Positions 7,669 through 16,088 of a stretch of 64,000 bases of DNA are shown here, piece by piece. The translations under genes were made by a program, and so were the position numbers. The DNA is from CBDFHV01 sp965247705. Lineage in GTDB: Bacteria; Pseudomonadota; Alphaproteobacteria; Rhodospirillales; CAMCUA01. Numbering within the stretch: the stretch's first letter is position 1; each line of letters opens with the position of its first letter. The notes beneath the pieces were generated by a model. The model did no database searches. It was not told the DNA's origin and saw nothing but the letters and a program-made list of their open reading frames with translations. The stretch lies in contig CBDFHV010000006.1 in the NCBI GenBank assembly GCA_965247705.1, positions 57,416 to 121,415 of the forward strand, in the 5' to 3' direction.

Positions 7669-9294
7669 ATGACGCGGTTCATCTTCATCACCGGCGGCGT
7701 GGTCTCATCATTGGGCAAGGGATTGGCGTCGGCGGCGCTGGGCGCGCTGCTGCAGTCGCGGGGGTTCAAGGTGCGCCTGCGCAAGCTGGACCCCTACATC
7801 AACATCGACCCGGGTACCATGAGCCCTTACCAGCACGGCGAAGTCTACGTCACCGACGACGGGGCGGAGACCGACCTCGACCTGGGCCACTACGAACGCT
7901 TCACCGGCGTCGCCAGCCGGCGCGACGACAACGTCACCACGGGGCGCATCTATTCCGACGTCATCGCCAAGGAGCGCCGCGGCGACTATCTGGGCGCCAC
8001 CATCCAGGTGATCCCCCATATCACCGATGCCATCAAGGCCTTCGTCACCAGCGGCCTCGGCGACGAGGACTTCGTCCTCTGCGAGATCGGCGGCACGGTC
8101 GGCGATATCGAGGGCCTGCCGTTCCTGGAAGCCATTCGCCAGTTGGGTTACGAGTTCGGCCGCGATCGGGTCATGTACATGCACCTGACGCTGCTGCCTT
8201 ACGTCTCGACCTCGGGCGAGCTGAAGACCAAACCGACCCAGCATTCGGTGAAGGAACTGCTGAGCGTCGGAATCCAGCCCGATGTGCTGCTGTGTCGGGC
8301 CGACCGGGAGATCCCGGCGGCGGAACGGCGCAAGATCGCGCTCTTTTGCAACGTTCGCGAGGACGCGGTTATCCCGGCCCTGGACGTGGACACCATCTAT
8401 CGGGTTCCCATCAGCTATCACGAACAGGGACTGGACGTGGAGGTGTGCCGCCATTTCCACCTCGATGCGCCGGGGCCGGACCTGCCGCGCTGGGAGGAGA
8501 TCGTCGAGCGGGCGACCAAGCCCGAGGGCCAGGTGACCATTGCCGTGGTCGGCAAGTACACCGGCCTGATCGATGCCTACAAGTCCCTGGCCGAGGCCCT
8601 GGCCCACGGCGGCATCGCCAACAATGTGCGGGTGGCGATGAACTGGATCGATTCGGAAATTTTCGAGCGCGAAGACGCGGTCAGTCATCTGGATACGGTG
8701 AACGGCATCTTGGTCCCTGGCGGCTTCGGGGAACGGGGCTCGGAAGGCAAGATCGCCGCGGTCAAGTTCGCCCGCGAGCATCAGGTGCCCTATTTCGGCA
8801 TCTGCTTCGGCATGCAGATGGCCGTCGTCGAGGCGGCCCGCAACCTGGCCGGTATCGAGGGCGCCGGCTCCACCGAGTTCGGCCCCTGCCAGGAACAGGT
8901 CGTGGGCCTGATGACGGAGTGGTTGCGCGGCAATCAGCGCGAGGTGCGCTCCGCCGCCGACGACCTGGGCGGGACCATGCGCCTGGGCGCCTACGAGGCT
9001 AACCTGGCGGCGGACACCAAGATCGCCGAGATCTATGGCACCACCCGGATCAGCGAGCGCCACCGCCACCGCTACGAAGTCAACAACGCCTATGAGGAGA
9101 TATTGGCCAGATCGGGGGTGATCTTCTCCGGCAAGTCGCCCGACGGCCTGCTGCCCGAAACCCTGGAAATCCCCGACCATCCCTGGTTCATCGGCGTTCA
9201 GTACCACCCGGAGCTCAAGTCCAAGCCCTTCGATCCCCATCCCCTGTTCACCTCTTTCATCGGCGCCGCCATGCGCCAATCGCGGCTGGTGTGA
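7669..9294 (+). CDS. pyrG: CTP synthase
   Basis: A 541-residue enzyme that aminates UTP to CTP using glutamine. The N-terminal amidoligase domain starts TRFIFITGGVVSSLGKG and includes the ATP-binding region KLDPYINIDPGTMSPYQHGE and EIGGTVGDIEG. The C-terminal class I glutaminase domain has the nucleophile in YFGICFGMQ (Cys about residue 379) and the His-Glu pair in GVQYHPELKS (about 513). Length is standard. No Shine-Dalgarno sequence precedes the ATG, and a TATGCT hexamer ends 8 nt upstream of it, so translation may start on a leaderless or very short-leader transcript. That is inference from spacing only. kdsA follows after 10 nt. Confidence 0.98.
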   Translation: MTRFIFITGGVVSSLGKGLASAALGALLQSRGFKVRLRKLDPYINIDPGTMSPYQHGEVYVTDDGAETDLDLGHYERFTGVASRRDDNVTTGRIYSDVIAKERRGDYLGATIQVIPHITDAIKAFVTSGLGDEDFVLCEIGGTVGDIEGLPFLEAIRQLGYEFGRDRVMYMHLTLLPYVSTSGELKTKPTQHSVKELLSVGIQPDVLLCRADREIPAAERRKIALFCNVREDAVIPALDVDTIYRVPISYHEQGLDVEVCRHFHLDAPGPDLPRWEEIVERATKPEGQVTIAVVGKYTGLIDAYKSLAEALAHGGIANNVRVAMNWIDSEIFEREDAVSHLDTVNGILVPGGFGERGSEGKIAAVKFAREHQVPYFGICFGMQMAVVEAARNLAGIEGAGSTEFGPCQEQVVGLMTEWLRGNQREVRSAADDLGGTMRLGAYEANLAADTKIAEIYGTTRISERHRHRYEVNNAYEEILARSGVIFSGKSPDGLLPETLEIPDHPWFIGVQYHPELKSKPFDPHPLFTSFIGAAMRQSRLV

Positions 9295-9304
9295 GGAGAG
9301 AATT

Positions 9305-10174
9305 GTGAACGACGCTTCGCTTGCCGCGACGCCCGTCGCCCCCCGCCACGTCACCGTCGGGCCGCTCACCATTGGCAACGACCTGCCCCTGGTCCTGATC
9401 TCCGGGCCTTGCCAGATGGAAAGCCGGCAGCACGCGCTGGAAATGTCCCAGGCCTTGAAGGAGATGGGGGATCGCCTGGGCGTCGGGGTGATCTACAAGA
9501 CCTCGTTCGACAAGGCTAACCGCACCAGCGGCGCCAGCGCCCGGGGTGTCGGTCTCCACGAGGCGGTGCCCGTTTTCGCCGAAGTGCGGGAGACCCGCGG
9601 GCTGCCCGTGCTGACCGACGTCCATGATGCGGCCCAGTGCGCCCCCGTCGCGGAAGCCGTCGACGTGCTGCAAATACCCGCCTTCCTGTGTCGCCAGACC
9701 GACCTGTTGATTGCCGCCGGGCGCACCGGCAAGCCCATCAACGTCAAGAAGGGCCAGTTCCTGGCGCCTTGGGACATGGCCAACGTGGTGGCGAAGATCG
9801 AGGGAACGGGCAACCGGAATGTCCTGGTCTGCGAACGGGGCACGTCGTTCGGCTACAACGCCCTGGTGACCGACCTCCGCTCGCTCCCCATCATGGCGAA
9901 GACCGGCTGCCCCGTGGTGTTCGACGCCACCCATTCCACCCAGCAGCCCGGGGGGCTGGGCGCGGCGTCCGGCGGTGAGCGGCAATTCGCGCCCGTCCTG
10001 GCCCGGGGGGCCGTGGCGGTGGGGGTGGCGGCGGTATTCATGGAGACCCACCAGGACCCGGACCGGGCGCCCAGCGACGGGCCGGTCATGATTCCCTTGA
10101 AATCCCTCCCCGATGCGGTGGAAACATTGCTTGCCCTGGATCGCTTGGCCAAGGCCCGTCCGATTGTTATCTGA
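9305..10174 (+). CDS. kdsA: 3-deoxy-8-phosphooctulonate synthase
   Basis: A 289-residue TIM-barrel aldolase that condenses phosphoenolpyruvate with arabinose 5-phosphate to KDO 8-phosphate for lipid A-core assembly. The GTG start follows a GAGGAG site at good spacing. Family signatures are LVLISGPCQMES near the N-terminus, VIYKTSFDKANRTS, VKKGQFLAPWDM and VVFDATHSTQQPGG. It sits between pyrG and eno, as in many alphaproteobacteria, and shows that the organism makes KDO-containing lipopolysaccharide. Confidence 0.97.
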   Translation: MNDASLAATPVAPRHVTVGPLTIGNDLPLVLISGPCQMESRQHALEMSQALKEMGDRLGVGVIYKTSFDKANRTSGASARGVGLHEAVPVFAEVRETRGLPVLTDVHDAAQCAPVAEAVDVLQIPAFLCRQTDLLIAAGRTGKPINVKKGQFLAPWDMANVVAKIEGTGNRNVLVCERGTSFGYNALVTDLRSLPIMAKTGCPVVFDATHSTQQPGGLGAASGGERQFAPVLARGAVAVGVAAVFMETHQDPDRAPSDGPVMIPLKSLPDAVETLLALDRLAKARPIVI

Positions 10175-10231
10175 ACGTCGCTCTCGAGCCCCTCCCGGGG
10201 GCGCCAATGCCATCGAAGAAGGACTGTCCCC

Positions 10232-11506
10232 ATGAGCGCCATCGCCGATATAAACGCCCGCGAGATTCTCGACAGTCGGGGCAATCCGACGGTGGAGGTC
10301 GACGTCCTCCTGGAATCGGGGGCCGAAGGCCGGGCCGCCGTGCCGTCGGGGGCCTCCACGGGGGCGCACGAGGCGATTGAACTGCGGGACGGGGATCCCG
10401 ATCGCTACGGCGGCAAGGGTGTCACCCAGGCTTGCCAGAACGTCATCGGCGAGGTCTTCGACGTGCTGTCGGGCATCGAAGCCGATAACCAGGTCCACAT
10501 CGACCAGTTGATGATCGAACTTGACGGCACCCCCAACAAGGCCCGCCTCGGCGCCAATGCGCTGCTGGGGGTGAGCATGGCCGTGGCCAAGGCGGCGGCG
10601 GTGGAAGCGGGGCTGCCCCTATACCGCTATATGGGCGGCGTCGGGGCGCGGCTACTGCCGGTGCCGTTGATGAACATCGTCAACGGCGGGGCCCATGCGG
10701 ACAACGCCATCGACATCCAGGAATTCATGATCATACCGGTGGGCGCGCCCACCTTTGCCGAGGCGCTGCGCACCGGCGCGGAGGTGTTCCAGGCCCTCAA
10801 GAAGGCCCTGTCGGCGGCCGGGCACAACACCAACGTGGGCGATGAAGGCGGCTTCGCGCCGCAATTGAACAGCGCTGGCCAAGCCCTTGAATTCGTGACC
10901 AAGGCCATCGAGTCCGCCGGTTACAAGCCTGGGGACGACGTGGTCCTGGCCATGGACGCGGCGGCGAGCGAGTTCTACCAGAACGGGCGCTACGAATTGA
11001 CCGGCGAGGGCAAGAGCCTGGACGCGACTGGCATGGTCGACTTCTACCTGGACCTGGCGCGGCGGTTCCCCATCGTCTCCATCGAGGACGGCATGGCGGA
11101 GGACGACTGGGAAGGCTGGAAGGCCATGACCGATGCTATGGGCGACCGGGTGCAGCTGGTGGGCGACGACTTGTTCGTCACCAATCCCGTGCGCCTGGCG
11201 GAAGGGATCGAAAAGGACGTCGCCAATGCGATCCTGATCAAGGTCAACCAAATCGGCACCCTGACCGAGACGTTTCAAGCCGTCGAGATGGCGCAAATGG
11301 CGGGTTATGGGACCGTGATCTCACACCGCTCCGGCGAGACCGAGGACACCACCATCGCCGACATCGCGGTCGCCACCGGCGCCGGCCAGATCAAGGCCGG
11401 CTCCCTGTCCCGCTCGGACCGCCTGGCCAAGTACAACCAGCTCCTGCGCATCGAGGAAGCCCTCGGCCCCGCCGCCCGCTACGCCGGCCGCGGCGCGCTG
11501 GGGTGA
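10232..11506 (+). CDS. eno: Enolase
   Basis: A 424-residue glycolytic enzyme that dehydrates 2-phosphoglycerate to phosphoenolpyruvate. It shows AREILDSRGNPTVEVD at the N-terminus, PLMNIVNGGAHADN, the metal-binding acidic residues in VLAMDAAASEFY, SIEDGMAEDDWEGW and VGDDLFVTNP, and the catalytic SGETEDTTIADIAV segment. All are intact and the length is normal. It is the last gene of the tpiA-eno run; a 125-nt gap separates it from the ftsB-like gene. Confidence 0.98.
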   Translation: MSAIADINAREILDSRGNPTVEVDVLLESGAEGRAAVPSGASTGAHEAIELRDGDPDRYGGKGVTQACQNVIGEVFDVLSGIEADNQVHIDQLMIELDGTPNKARLGANALLGVSMAVAKAAAVEAGLPLYRYMGGVGARLLPVPLMNIVNGGAHADNAIDIQEFMIIPVGAPTFAEALRTGAEVFQALKKALSAAGHNTNVGDEGGFAPQLNSAGQALEFVTKAIESAGYKPGDDVVLAMDAAASEFYQNGRYELTGEGKSLDATGMVDFYLDLARRFPIVSIEDGMAEDDWEGWKAMTDAMGDRVQLVGDDLFVTNPVRLAEGIEKDVANAILIKVNQIGTLTETFQAVEMAQMAGYGTVISHRSGETEDTTIADIAVATGAGQIKAGSLSRSDRLAKYNQLLRIEEALGPAARYAGRGALG

Positions 11507-11631
11507 ATCCGAACCGGGCGTTAGCGCGCTGTTAACGAAAACCGATCAAACTCTCCAAGGTCTCTGGCTCTCGACACGCCTCGGTTGGCTAGAACGCGGT
11601 TTTTCAACGAGAATCGTTGGATGGCGACACC

Positions 11632-12012
11632 ATGAGCCTGCTGCGCGATTTGCGTGCACGATGCCGACAGGCGGGATGGCCGCTGCTCGGCGTCCTACTT
11701 GTCATCTACGCCGCCTATCACGTCGTTCAGGGCGACCGGGGACTGATCGCCTGGTGGCGGGCGCAAAACGCCGTCACCGCCGCCAAGGAGAACCTGACGC
11801 GACTTGATGCCGAGGCCGCCAAGCTTTCCCATCGGGTAAGCCTGTTGCGCCTCGACAGCCTGGATCCAGATCTGCTGGATGAACGGGCGCGGTTCATGCT
11901 GCACTATGGCTATGCGGACGAAATCGTCGTCTTCGACCATGCGGACTACGGCAAGGCGGATGACGGAAGACTTGGCGCATTCCTGAAAGCGGCAGTGCCG
12001 GCGGCGAATTAA
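11632..12012 (+). CDS. ftsB: FtsB/DivIC-type septum formation initiator
   Basis: A 126-residue bitopic protein: short cytoplasmic N-terminus, one membrane helix (about residues 16-34, WPLLGVLLVIYAAYHVV), then a coiled-coil segment (VTAAKENLTRLDAEAAKLSHRVSLLR) and a short conserved tail with DPDLLDERARFML. This is the architecture of FtsB/DivIC proteins that bridge FtsL/FtsQ at the division site. The position between eno and pdhA is typical for the alphaproteobacterial member. I chose the ATG over an in-frame TTG five codons upstream. The symbol is by family; the function here is inferred. Confidence 0.85.
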   Translation: MSLLRDLRARCRQAGWPLLGVLLVIYAAYHVVQGDRGLIAWWRAQNAVTAAKENLTRLDAEAAKLSHRVSLLRLDSLDPDLLDERARFMLHYGYADEIVVFDHADYGKADDGRLGAFLKAAVPAAN

Positions 12013-12074
12013 CCAATTTTCCATTAAAAAATAATCCTCCTTTGGAATCAATTAGTTAGGTAGGCTCCCGCCGC

Positions 12075-12103
12075 TTGTAAACGGCCCGGGGCTGGACTAT
12101 CTT
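12075..12103 (+). promoter_or_regulatory. Probable sigma-70-type promoter of the pdh operon
   Basis: TTGTAA and TATCTT are separated by exactly 17 bp, in an intergenic region preceded by an AT-rich block (12013-12058) that stands out in this GC-rich window. A start near 12110 would leave a leader of about 70 nt before pdhA. It is the only well-spaced pair I found in this 166-nt gap. Confidence 0.5.
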
Positions 12104-12178
12104 TGCCCTCAAGAAGCGATCCGAAGCGGCCTCCCGGCGGTCGGGGCGTGCACGCGGGCGAGCGAGGATGGAGGTTCC

Positions 12179-13258
12179 ATGGCTACGGCGACCAAGCGCA
12201 AGCCCCCGGGAGGCAGCGGGCCCAAGGGAAGCAGCAAGAAGACGTCGCAGCGAAGCGGCAGCCGATCGCGCAAGCCCGACCTGGCGGCGGAGACGACCAA
12301 GGAAGCGCTGCTGCGCCTTTACGAGGACATGCTGCTCATCCGCCGTTTCGAGGAGAAGTCGGGCCAGCTCTACGGCATGGGCCTGATCGCCGGTTTCTGT
12401 CACCTCTATATCGGCCAGGAGGCCGTCGTGGTGGGCGTCCAGGCGGCGTCCCAGGAGGGTGACACGGTCATCACCTCTTACCGGGATCACGGCCACATGC
12501 TGGCCTGCGGCATGGATACCAAGGGCGTGATGGCGGAACTGACCGGCCGCAAAGGGGGCTATTCGAGGGGCAAGGGCGGCTCCATGCACATGTTCAGCCG
12601 CGAGAAGAACTTTTATGGCGGCCACGGCATAGTCGGCGCCCAGGTGTCCATCGGCACGGGACTCGCCTTCGGGCACAAGTACCGCGGCGACGGGGGCGTC
12701 TGTTACGCCTACACGGGAGACGGCGCGCTGAACCAGGGACAGGTGGCGGAGTCCTTCAACATGGCGGCCCTGTGGAATCTGCCCGTCGTCTATGTGATCG
12801 AGAACAACAAGTACGCCATGGGTACCTCGGTGCACCGCTCGTCGGCGTCGACGGCCTTGTCCCAGCGGGGCGAGGCCTACGGCATTCCGGGCGACAGCGT
12901 CAACGGCATGGCTGTCCTCGAGGTCAAGGCGGCCGCTGGCATGGCCGCCCAGCATGCGCGGGACGGCAAGGGTCCGTTCATCCTTGAAATGAATACGTAC
13001 CGCTACCGCGGCCATTCCATGTCGGACCCGGCCAAGTATCGTTCCAAGGAGGAAGTCAGCAAGGTGCGCAAGGAGAGCGACCCGATCGACTTGCAGCGCG
13101 CCCTGATATTGGAGTGGGACGCGGCGACGGAGGCGGATCTCAAGGAAATGGACCGTCGGGTCAAGGCGGTGGTGACCGAGGCCGCCGAATACGCCCAGCA
13201 GAGCCCCGAGCCCGATCCGGAAGAACTCTACACCGACATCCTGAAGGACGTAGCCTAA
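12179..13258 (+). CDS. pdhA: Pyruvate dehydrogenase E1 component, alpha subunit
   Basis: A 359-residue thiamine-diphosphate subunit that decarboxylates pyruvate as a heterotetramer with the beta subunit. The first 40 residues are Lys/Ser/Pro-rich and probably flexible. The core shows YEDMLLIRRFEEKSGQLYG, ITSYRDHGHML, the TPP/Mg motif region YTGDGALNQGQVAESFNMA, ENNKYAMGTSVHRSS and the phosphorylation-loop-like segment YRYRGHSMSDPAKYRSKEE. The ATG follows GGATGGAGGTTCC. It is the first gene of pdhA-pdhB-pdhC-lpdA-lipA, so the entire complex and its cofactor synthase are encoded together. Confidence 0.97.
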   Translation: MATATKRKPPGGSGPKGSSKKTSQRSGSRSRKPDLAAETTKEALLRLYEDMLLIRRFEEKSGQLYGMGLIAGFCHLYIGQEAVVVGVQAASQEGDTVITSYRDHGHMLACGMDTKGVMAELTGRKGGYSRGKGGSMHMFSREKNFYGGHGIVGAQVSIGTGLAFGHKYRGDGGVCYAYTGDGALNQGQVAESFNMAALWNLPVVYVIENNKYAMGTSVHRSSASTALSQRGEAYGIPGDSVNGMAVLEVKAAAGMAAQHARDGKGPFILEMNTYRYRGHSMSDPAKYRSKEEVSKVRKESDPIDLQRALILEWDAATEADLKEMDRRVKAVVTEAAEYAQQSPEPDPEELYTDILKDVA

Positions 13259-13309
13259 TACACTGGGCGCGCGGCCGCGCTTCGGCGGCCGCCCCGGGAA
13301 GGAGACCCC

Positions 13310-14686
13310 ATGCCGATTCAAGTGCTGATGCCGGCGCTGTCACCGACCATGACCGAGGGCAAGCTTTCTTCGTGGCTGAAGAAGGAGGGTGACGCGGTGG
13401 AATCGGGCGACGTTCTTGCCGAGATCGAGACCGACAAGGCCACCATGGAAGTGGAGGCGGTGGATGAAGGGATCCTCGGCAGGATATTGGTCGACGCCGG
13501 TACCGAAGGAGTCCCCGTCAACGCGCCTATCGCCGTTATCCTTGAGGACGGGGAGGACGCTTCGAATATCGAGGTTACACCAAGCATGGCGCCGCCGCCG
13601 GCAGACGACGGTTCCGGTGGCGGCGAACCAGATGCGCCGCCGGCGGCGGCGGCCGCCAATACCGCTCCGGCCGCCGCGCCGGAGGAACAAGCGGACGTCG
13701 GCGAAACCGTTCCCCTGACGGTTCGCGAGGCGCTGCGCGACGCCATGGCCGAGGAGATGCGCCGCGACGATACCGTGTTTCTGATGGGCGAGGAGGTGGC
13801 CCAGTACCAGGGCGCCTACAAGATCAGTCAGGGCATGCTGGAGGAGTTCGGCGACAAGCGGGTGATCGATACCCCGATTACCGAACACGGCTTCACGGGC
13901 CTTGGCGTCGGCGCCGCCTTTTACGGCCTTCGGCCCATCGTCGAGTTCATGACGTTCAATTTCGCCATGCAGGCCATCGACCAGATCATCAATTCGGCGG
14001 CCAAGACCCTCTATATGTCGGGCGGTCAAATGGGCTGTCCGATCGTCTTTCGCGGCCCCAATGGCGCCGCCTCCCGGGTCGGCGCGCAGCACTCCCAATG
14101 CTATGGCAGCTGGTATGCCCACTGCCCGGGGCTCAAGGTGGTGGCGCCATATACCGCGGCCGATCACAAGGGACTTCTGAAGTCGGCGATCCGCGATCCC
14201 AACCCGGTCATCGTTCTCGAGAACGAGATTCTCTACGGCAGGTCGTCGGATGTGCCCGCTTCCGACGACTACGTGGTGCCTATCGGCAGCGCCAAGATCG
14301 AACGGTCCGGCTCCGACGTGACGATCGTCGCCTTCTCCCTGATGGTGGAGGTGGCGTTGACGGCGGCGCAGACCCTGGCCGAGGAGGGGATCGAGGCTGA
14401 GGTGATCAACCTGCGCAGCCTGCGCCCCCTGGACACGGGGAAGATCGTCGACTCGGTGAGAAAGACCAACCGCATCGTTTCCGTGGAGGAAGGCTGGCCC
14501 TTCGCGGGCATCGGCGCCGAGATCGCCGCCCTGATCATGGAACACGCCTTCGACCATCTGGACGCGCCGGTTCATCGGGTGACCGGCGCTGACGTGCCCA
14601 TGCCCTATGCGGCCAATCTAGAGCGCTTGACCATTCCCCAGCCCGATTGGGTTGTGGAGGCCGTCAAGTCCGTTTGCTACCGCTGA
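13310..14686 (+). CDS. pdhB: Pyruvate dehydrogenase E1 component, beta subunit, with N-terminal lipoyl domain
   Basis: A 458-residue subunit. Residues 1-80 form a lipoyl domain (MPIQVLMPALSPTMTEGKL, lipoylated Lys in EIETDKATMEVE), then an Ala/Pro/Gly-rich linker to about residue 130, then the transketolase-like E1 beta domain (VREALRDAMAEEMRRD, GEEVAQYQGAYK, the FNFAMQAIDQIINSAAKT segment, and the C-terminal EEGWPFAGIGAEIAALI). An E1 beta with its own lipoyl domain is a known alphaproteobacterial variant. Its lipoyl domain is nearly identical to that of pdhC. Confidence 0.97.
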   Translation: MPIQVLMPALSPTMTEGKLSSWLKKEGDAVESGDVLAEIETDKATMEVEAVDEGILGRILVDAGTEGVPVNAPIAVILEDGEDASNIEVTPSMAPPPADDGSGGGEPDAPPAAAAANTAPAAAPEEQADVGETVPLTVREALRDAMAEEMRRDDTVFLMGEEVAQYQGAYKISQGMLEEFGDKRVIDTPITEHGFTGLGVGAAFYGLRPIVEFMTFNFAMQAIDQIINSAAKTLYMSGGQMGCPIVFRGPNGAASRVGAQHSQCYGSWYAHCPGLKVVAPYTAADHKGLLKSAIRDPNPVIVLENEILYGRSSDVPASDDYVVPIGSAKIERSGSDVTIVAFSLMVEVALTAAQTLAEEGIEAEVINLRSLRPLDTGKIVDSVRKTNRIVSVEEGWPFAGIGAEIAALIMEHAFDHLDAPVHRVTGADVPMPYAANLERLTIPQPDWVVEAVKSVCYR

Positions 14687-14728
14687 TTCCGTCCATCGCC
14701 CTGTTATCGGGGGAGAGGAAACCGACCC

Positions 14729-16054
14729 ATGCCCATCCAGGTGCTGATGCCCGCCCTGTCGCCCACCATGACCGAGGGCACCCTCTCCAAATGGCTGAAG
14801 AAGGAGGGTGAGGCGGTCGAGTCGGGCGACGTGCTCGCCGAGATCGAGACCGACAAGGCCACCATGGAGGTGGAGGTGATCGATGAGGGGGTTCTCGGAA
14901 AGATCCTGGTTCCGGAAGGCACCGAAGGCGTGTTGGTGAACGCGCCGATAGCGGTGATCCTGGAAGAGGGCGAGGACGCGAACGCTCTCGCCGGCTTCAA
15001 GCCCGCGGTGCCGACGGCCGCACCGGCCGCGGCCGAAGAGGCACCGGCGCCGAAGGAAGCGGCAAGTGCGCCGGTGCCGAAAGATGCGGGCGGTCCGCCC
15101 GTGGCGGCTGCCGCGCCGCAACCGGCGGTGGCACCGGCCGACGGAAAGCGTGTTTTCGCCAGTCCCCTGGCCCGCCGTATGGCCGAGCAGGCCGGTCTGG
15201 ACCTGTCCGCCCTGGCGGGGAGCGGCCCCAACGGCCGCATCGTCAAAAGCGACATCGAGGCCGCCCTTGTGGCGGGGCCGCAACCGGCGGCCCCCACGGC
15301 AGCAAAGGCTGCACCGCCGGCCGCCCGACAGCCCGCGGCTCCGCTGCCGGAACCGGCCGGGCTCTTCCACGATGTGCCAAACAGCCAGATGCGCAAGATC
15401 GTCGCCCAGCGCCTGACGGAATCGAAGCAGACCATTCCTCACTTCTACTTGAGCGTCGACTGTCGCATCGACGATCTGTTGGCCCTGCGCAAGGACCTCA
15501 ACGGCCGGTCGCCGGAAGGGGCCGGCGCCTACAAGGTATCGGTCAACGACTTCGTCATTCGGGCGACCGCCTTGGGACTGCGGCAAGTGCCCGACGCCAA
15601 CGCCAGTTGGGGCGACGACGCGGTCCGGGTCTACGACACGGTGGACGTGTCGGTGGCCGTGGCGACGCCGGGCGGCTTGATCACGCCGATCATTCGTAAC
15701 GCCGACCACAAGGGGCTGGCGACCATCTCGGCGGAGATGAAGGATCTGGCCACCCGGGCCCGGGACGGCAAACTCCGGCCTGAGGAATATCAGGGCGGTG
15801 GCTTCACCATCTCCAACCTGGGCATGTTCGGAATCAAGGACTTCTCCGCCATCATCAACCCGCCCCAGTCCTGCATCCTGGCCGTCGGCGCGGGCGAGCA
15901 GCGCCCGGTCGTCAAGGATGGGGCGCTGGCCATCGCGGTGGTGATGACCTGCACCCTGTCGGTGGATCACCGGTCCGTGGACGGCGCCCTGGGCGCCCAG
16001 TTCCTCACCGCCTTCAAGCGGCTGATCGAGGCACCGCTGACCATGCTTCTGTAG
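14729..16054 (+). CDS. pdhC: Dihydrolipoamide acetyltransferase (E2) of pyruvate dehydrogenase
   Basis: A 441-residue core subunit that transfers acetyl from lipoamide to CoA. There is one lipoyl domain (residues 1-80, EIETDKATMEVE), an Ala/Pro linker, the peripheral-subunit-binding domain (about 143-180, FASPLARRMAEQAGLDLSAL and GPNGRIVKSDIE), a second Ala/Pro linker and the catalytic domain (about 225-441) ending with the active-site region CTLSVDHRSVDGALGAQFL. An AGGAAACCGACCC site precedes the ATG. All domains are complete. Confidence 0.97.
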   Translation: MPIQVLMPALSPTMTEGTLSKWLKKEGEAVESGDVLAEIETDKATMEVEVIDEGVLGKILVPEGTEGVLVNAPIAVILEEGEDANALAGFKPAVPTAAPAAAEEAPAPKEAASAPVPKDAGGPPVAAAAPQPAVAPADGKRVFASPLARRMAEQAGLDLSALAGSGPNGRIVKSDIEAALVAGPQPAAPTAAKAAPPAARQPAAPLPEPAGLFHDVPNSQMRKIVAQRLTESKQTIPHFYLSVDCRIDDLLALRKDLNGRSPEGAGAYKVSVNDFVIRATALGLRQVPDANASWGDDAVRVYDTVDVSVAVATPGGLITPIIRNADHKGLATISAEMKDLATRARDGKLRPEEYQGGGFTISNLGMFGIKDFSAIINPPQSCILAVGAGEQRPVVKDGALAIAVVMTCTLSVDHRSVDGALGAQFLTAFKRLIEAPLTMLL

Positions 16055-16088
16055 TTCCAGGGCGTCTTTAGGTTCCAGGGAGGGTCGC

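Noticed and set aside
7708..9378. Minus-strand open frame of over 550 codons opposite pyrG
   Set aside because: Shadow frame; pyrG on the plus strand is complete and conserved.
11507..11560. Terminator after eno
   Set aside because: A weak inverted repeat around CGTTAGC/GTTAACG lacks a T-run and has mismatches in the stem.
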